Source: an uncultured Anaerococcus sp. (lineage in GTDB: Bacteria; Bacillota; Clostridia; Tissierellales; Peptoniphilaceae). Taken from it: a stretch of DNA of 37,480 nt. The DNA lies in NCBI GenBank assembly GCA_943914475.1, contig CALUCE010000021.1, positions 1 to 37,480 of the forward strand. Reading direction: 5' to 3'. Under the pieces are notes generated by a model, which saw only the letters and a program-made list of their open reading frames with translations, was not told where the DNA came from and ran no database searches. Position 1 is the stretch's first letter; the number at the start of each line of letters is the position of its first letter. Below are positions 35,202 through 37,480 of the stretch, in pieces. The translations under genes were made by a program, and so were the position numbers.

Positions 35202-36029
35202 TTGGATATGGAAGGCAGTTTTTTAGAAAATGTATGGATAGATTCAAAGATTATTGAAGATTGTATTATTGGTAGTGTTGTAAATGTTGGTAAAATTTAT
35301 TGCTTAAATAGTGCTTATGAAATATGGGATGAAGCAAATAATACTATATTAAATTGTAATGATAATAAAGAAAAGCTAAACCAGGGATTCTCATCTCTAA
35401 AAAGAGCCTTTAATGTAACGTCAATGGAGTTAAGAAAAAATTTAGGGATTGACAATATAAAATACAGTTCTAAAAAGAAAACCAAAGATTTTTTAGGGGA
35501 TTTAGAATATTTTGAAATTATAAAAACACTGACATTAAATAAATATCTTAATCTTAGAAATCTTATAGAACATGAAAATCATTCTCCACCTTCAGTTGAA
35601 GATTGCTTATCTTTATCAGAATATATATGGAATTATATTAGGAATACAGCTAATATTCTTAATCAATTTACAGAATATATTAGCATTACTAGCGATAATA
35701 ATAAAATTTTATTTGAATATATTATAGAAGAAAAGAATAATATTTACTTTCCTCATTTGTATGTTACAGCTTTTGTAGAATCAAAATTTGTTTCATATCT
35801 TTGTAAAGAGAACTCAATAAATGTAGAAAAAATAAATTTGTTAAACAAATTTGATCTACAGAAAGAAATAGAGTTTGAAAAAGAATCTCAATATATAGAC
35901 GATTTAAGTCATATTGCTATTAAAGGAGAAATTCTTGATCAAGATATCATTGCTAAGTACATTAAAGTATTGATTTTACCAGAATATGGAGGTTTAGATG
36001 ACATATCAATCCAATCAATTTTCTCATAA
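35202..36029 (+). CDS. HEPN-motif protein (putative RNase toxin or defence protein)
   Basis: I do not recognise a named family. The 275-residue, mostly helical protein contains LRNLIEHEN, whose R119-x4-H124 fits the HEPN ribonuclease motif (R, a polar residue, three residues, H). It is followed by a long helix (CLSLSEYIWNYIRNT) and preceded by helices with LNQGFSSLKRAF, as in HEPN folds of toxin-antitoxin and phage-defence proteins. Residues about 180-275 may be a second domain. The TTG at 35202 lies four bases after AGGAAG; an ATG at 35208 is also possible. Base composition is far more AT-rich than upstream. It overlaps the next gene by 32 bases, which suggests a functional pair. Confidence 0.6.
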   Translation: MDMEGSFLENVWIDSKIIEDCIIGSVVNVGKIYCLNSAYEIWDEANNTILNCNDNKEKLNQGFSSLKRAFNVTSMELRKNLGIDNIKYSSKKKTKDFLGDLEYFEIIKTLTLNKYLNLRNLIEHENHSPPSVEDCLSLSEYIWNYIRNTANILNQFTEYISITSDNNKILFEYIIEEKNNIYFPHLYVTAFVESKFVSYLCKENSINVEKINLLNKFDLQKEIEFEKESQYIDDLSHIAIKGEILDQDIIAKYIKVLILPEYGGLDDISIQSIFS

Positions 36030-36555
36030 GTATGAGATAATTGATTTTGAAATTTTTTTAACGTCTGATTGTGAATATAATGATATTATGTTTGGAAGAA
36101 TAGATTTTTTCAAATATTTATGGCAAGACGAGGTAGAAGTTAAAAAGTTTATAGCTAGTATAACCTTTTATATCTTTAATATTTATAATATTAAAGATAT
36201 GTTATTATTAGCTGATAGTATTTCTGGTGATTTAGAATATGTGGCAAGTGCTTATAGTGTTTATTGTAATGAAGTTGTAGGAATAGGCTCCGTTGCTATA
36301 ATAGATGATTTTAATCTAATAGATGAGCCGAAAGATTTTTATGAGAAAACACAAATGATTAAATACTTTTTAGCAAAAACAATAGAGAAATTACAAATAA
36401 TAGGTACAGGGACATTGCTTTTTATGTCCAAGGCTTTGATTTTGGATCTTAACAAATCAGATAGAATATACTTAATAAATGAATTACTAGATATTAATTG
36501 CATACCAATATATCAAGATGAAAGTGATATTGTTTTAGCTAGGAATTTAGTTTAG
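35998..36555 (+). CDS. Hypothetical protein paired with the HEPN-motif gene
   Basis: Not recognised. A 185-residue acidic protein starting inside the end of the HEPN-motif gene, with GGAGGT at 35988-35993 ahead of ATG 35998. The pattern of strands and helices (EYVASAYSVYC, VGIGSVAIIDDF, then a long helix with AKTIEKLQII, then LLDINCIPIYQDESDIVLARNL at the end) faintly recalls a GNAT fold, but no acetyl-CoA loop (R/Q-x-x-G-x-G/A) is visible. No GS-x-DxD nucleotidyltransferase motif either, so this is not a classical HEPN/MNT partner. An antitoxin or accessory role is an inference from overlap and order. Confidence 0.6.
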   Translation: MTYQSNQFSHKYEIIDFEIFLTSDCEYNDIMFGRIDFFKYLWQDEVEVKKFIASITFYIFNIYNIKDMLLLADSISGDLEYVASAYSVYCNEVVGIGSVAIIDDFNLIDEPKDFYEKTQMIKYFLAKTIEKLQIIGTGTLLFMSKALILDLNKSDRIYLINELLDINCIPIYQDESDIVLARNLV

Positions 36556-36607
36556 ACATTATAAGTTAAACAAACATTGATTAATGCTAGCTAGATATAG
36601 GGATTAA

Positions 36608-36724
36608 AATAAAATTTTTCATATAAAATTAGCATATGAAGTGGAACAAAGACTTAAATACGAAAATATTTCTAGAAGATTAAGTTGGAATATAATTGGC
36701 AAACTTAAAGTAGCACGCAAATAA
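36608..36724 (+). other. Short open reading frame without a start, possible gene remnant
   Basis: Between stops at 36605 and 36722 there are 38 sense codons with no ATG. The first in-frame alternative start is GTG at 36641, without a ribosome binding site. The product ends in YENISRRLSWNIIGKLKVARK, which is lysine- and arginine-rich and looks protein-like. It may be the broken C-terminus of a lost gene, or chance. Nothing else of note is in 36556-36736. Confidence 0.25.
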
Positions 36725-36736
36725 TTAAGAGAAAAT

Positions 36737-37267
36737 ATGACTAAAAAAATTAAAACAACGAAAGAAGAGATATGTGATTATTGGTTTTCTAGAATTGATG
36801 AAAGCTACTTAAGTGTTGATGCATCGGAAGCATTAGAAAGATGTTGGAGATGTGGATCAAAAAGAAGACTAGAGAGATGTCATATAATTCCAAGATCCTT
36901 GGGTGGTGAAGATATTCCATCGAATTATGTCTTACTTTGTAAAAGGTGTCATTTAGAAAACCCTAATGTTTATGATCCTGAAATTATGTGGGATTGGCTT
37001 AAAGCATATAAGGAGTCCTACTATGATACATTTTGGATAAACCGAGGTTTGGAAGAATATGAGAGAATATATAAAAGTAAGTTTAAAGATGACATTGCCA
37101 TACTTAATGAATTTATAACCGACAAGAAAGTTAAAGAAATTTTAGGAGAAGATATAGGTAGCTATGCTACGCACCATTTTGGACAAGCGTATTTAAATTC
37201 TTCAACTATAGGTGGACTAATGAGAATTTTAATTAAAAAATTAAGAGAAAAGTATGAAATTAAATAA
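36737..37267 (+). CDS. HNH endonuclease
   Basis: A 176-residue protein with a complete HNH (beta-beta-alpha metal) nuclease motif: C36-x2-C39, then CHIIPRSLGG with H49, N63 in PSNYVLLC, and C68-x2-C71 with H72. The four cysteines form the zinc knuckle that braces many HNH folds. The C-terminal half (about 85-176) is helical and unassigned. Such proteins occur in phages, restriction systems and defence islands; no methyltransferase partner is visible here. The ribosome binding site is weak (AAGAGA). Composition is AT-rich like the two genes before it. Confidence 0.8.
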   Translation: MTKKIKTTKEEICDYWFSRIDESYLSVDASEALERCWRCGSKRRLERCHIIPRSLGGEDIPSNYVLLCKRCHLENPNVYDPEIMWDWLKAYKESYYDTFWINRGLEEYERIYKSKFKDDIAILNEFITDKKVKEILGEDIGSYATHHFGQAYLNSSTIGGLMRILIKKLREKYEIK

Positions 37268-37480
37268 AAAATAAAGCTAAAATTTGTTTATAAGATAGTA
37301 TAATAATTAATAACAAATATCCAGAATAAATTTGCTATTTGAGCTTAAATTGGATAGAATAGTAGAAAATGTAAAATGAGAGATGATAATGAATTAACAA
37401 ATTATAATTAATTTTATACTATAATAACCAACAGTACCCGACACGCCTCTTAACAATGCGGACCATGTGGAGTGTATAGC
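37268..37480 (+). other. Intergenic tail with an abrupt GC rise at the window end
   Basis: 37268-37430 is very AT-rich with no convincing gene; TATAAT-like boxes occur but without matched -35 elements. From about 37431 the composition changes to roughly 53% GC by hand count (26 of 49). Reading frames there stay open to the window edge on both strands but are too short to judge. A boundary of another element, or the start of a different gene or RNA, is possible. Confidence 0.4.

Noticed and set aside
35998..36555. MNT nucleotidyltransferase antitoxin as partner of the HEPN-motif gene
   Set aside because: No GS followed by DxD is present in the protein.
37397..37480. Minus-strand open frame running in from the window end
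   Set aside because: Only 27 codons are visible, with no recognisable motif; not enough to call a partial gene.
1..37480. CRISPR arrays, tRNA or rRNA genes, insertion sequences
   Set aside because: No spaced direct repeats, tRNA-like cloverleaf ends, rRNA segments or transposase genes were noticed on reading both strands.

Overview
The window looks like a piece of a low-GC Gram-positive (Firmicutes) chromosome. The best guess is an anaerobic fermentative coccus of the Tissierellia, similar to Anaerococcus, Peptoniphilus or Finegoldia. The basis is gene content and order: PrpC/PrkC/RsgA/Rpe in a row, RapZ and WhiA close together, WhiA-DnaE-PfkA-Pyk, acetate kinase, strong purine-rich ribosome binding sites, and heavy use of AGA/AGG and ATA codons. 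The genus is an inference. Almost everything is on the plus strand; the only clear minus-strand gene is rpmB.

Layout. (1) 1-1802 is a small accessory cluster: a GNAT acetyltransferase, a second GNAT broken by a one-base expansion of an A-tract, and a nucleotidyltransferase-fold protein. (2) 1831-7559 is pyrH-frr followed without a break by a compact type II secretion/type IV pilus/competence-like cluster: an inner-membrane platform protein, a major pilin-like protein, prepilin peptidase, and four further pilin-like proteins resembling GspH, I, J and K in that order. No assembly ATPase is present. A terminator at 7593-7616 ends it. (3) 7657-8969 is ackA with its own promoter and a structured leader. 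(4) 8972-23900 starts with a strong promoter and carries rpmF, plsX, acpP, rnc, an Elp3-like radical SAM gene, smc, def, fmt, rsmB, rlmN, prpC, prkC, rsgA and rpe, mostly overlapping or within a few bases. It links fatty-acid/phospholipid precursor supply, RNA processing, chromosome condensation, translation initiation, rRNA modification and cell-wall-sensing phosphorylation. (5) 23906-24193 is rpmB on the minus strand, with its own promoter and terminator. (6) 24254-35166 is murB, rapZ, a tyrosine phosphatase where yvcK is often found, whiA, dnaE, pfkA, pyk and an RlmD/RumA-type rRNA methyltransferase. (7) 35167-37480 is a much more AT-rich accessory tail: a HEPN-motif protein, an overlapping unrecognised partner, a short orphan reading frame, and an HNH endonuclease. 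The last 50 or so bases rise to roughly 53% GC.

Most interesting points: the HEPN/unknown-partner pair beside an HNH nuclease (possible defence or toxin-antitoxin locus); smc apparently starting at a non-canonical ATT codon; the GNAT gene broken at a seven-A tract, possibly slippage-rescued; the pilus-like cluster without an ATPase; and the tyrosine phosphatase between rapZ and whiA. No tRNA, rRNA, CRISPR array or insertion sequence was recognised.
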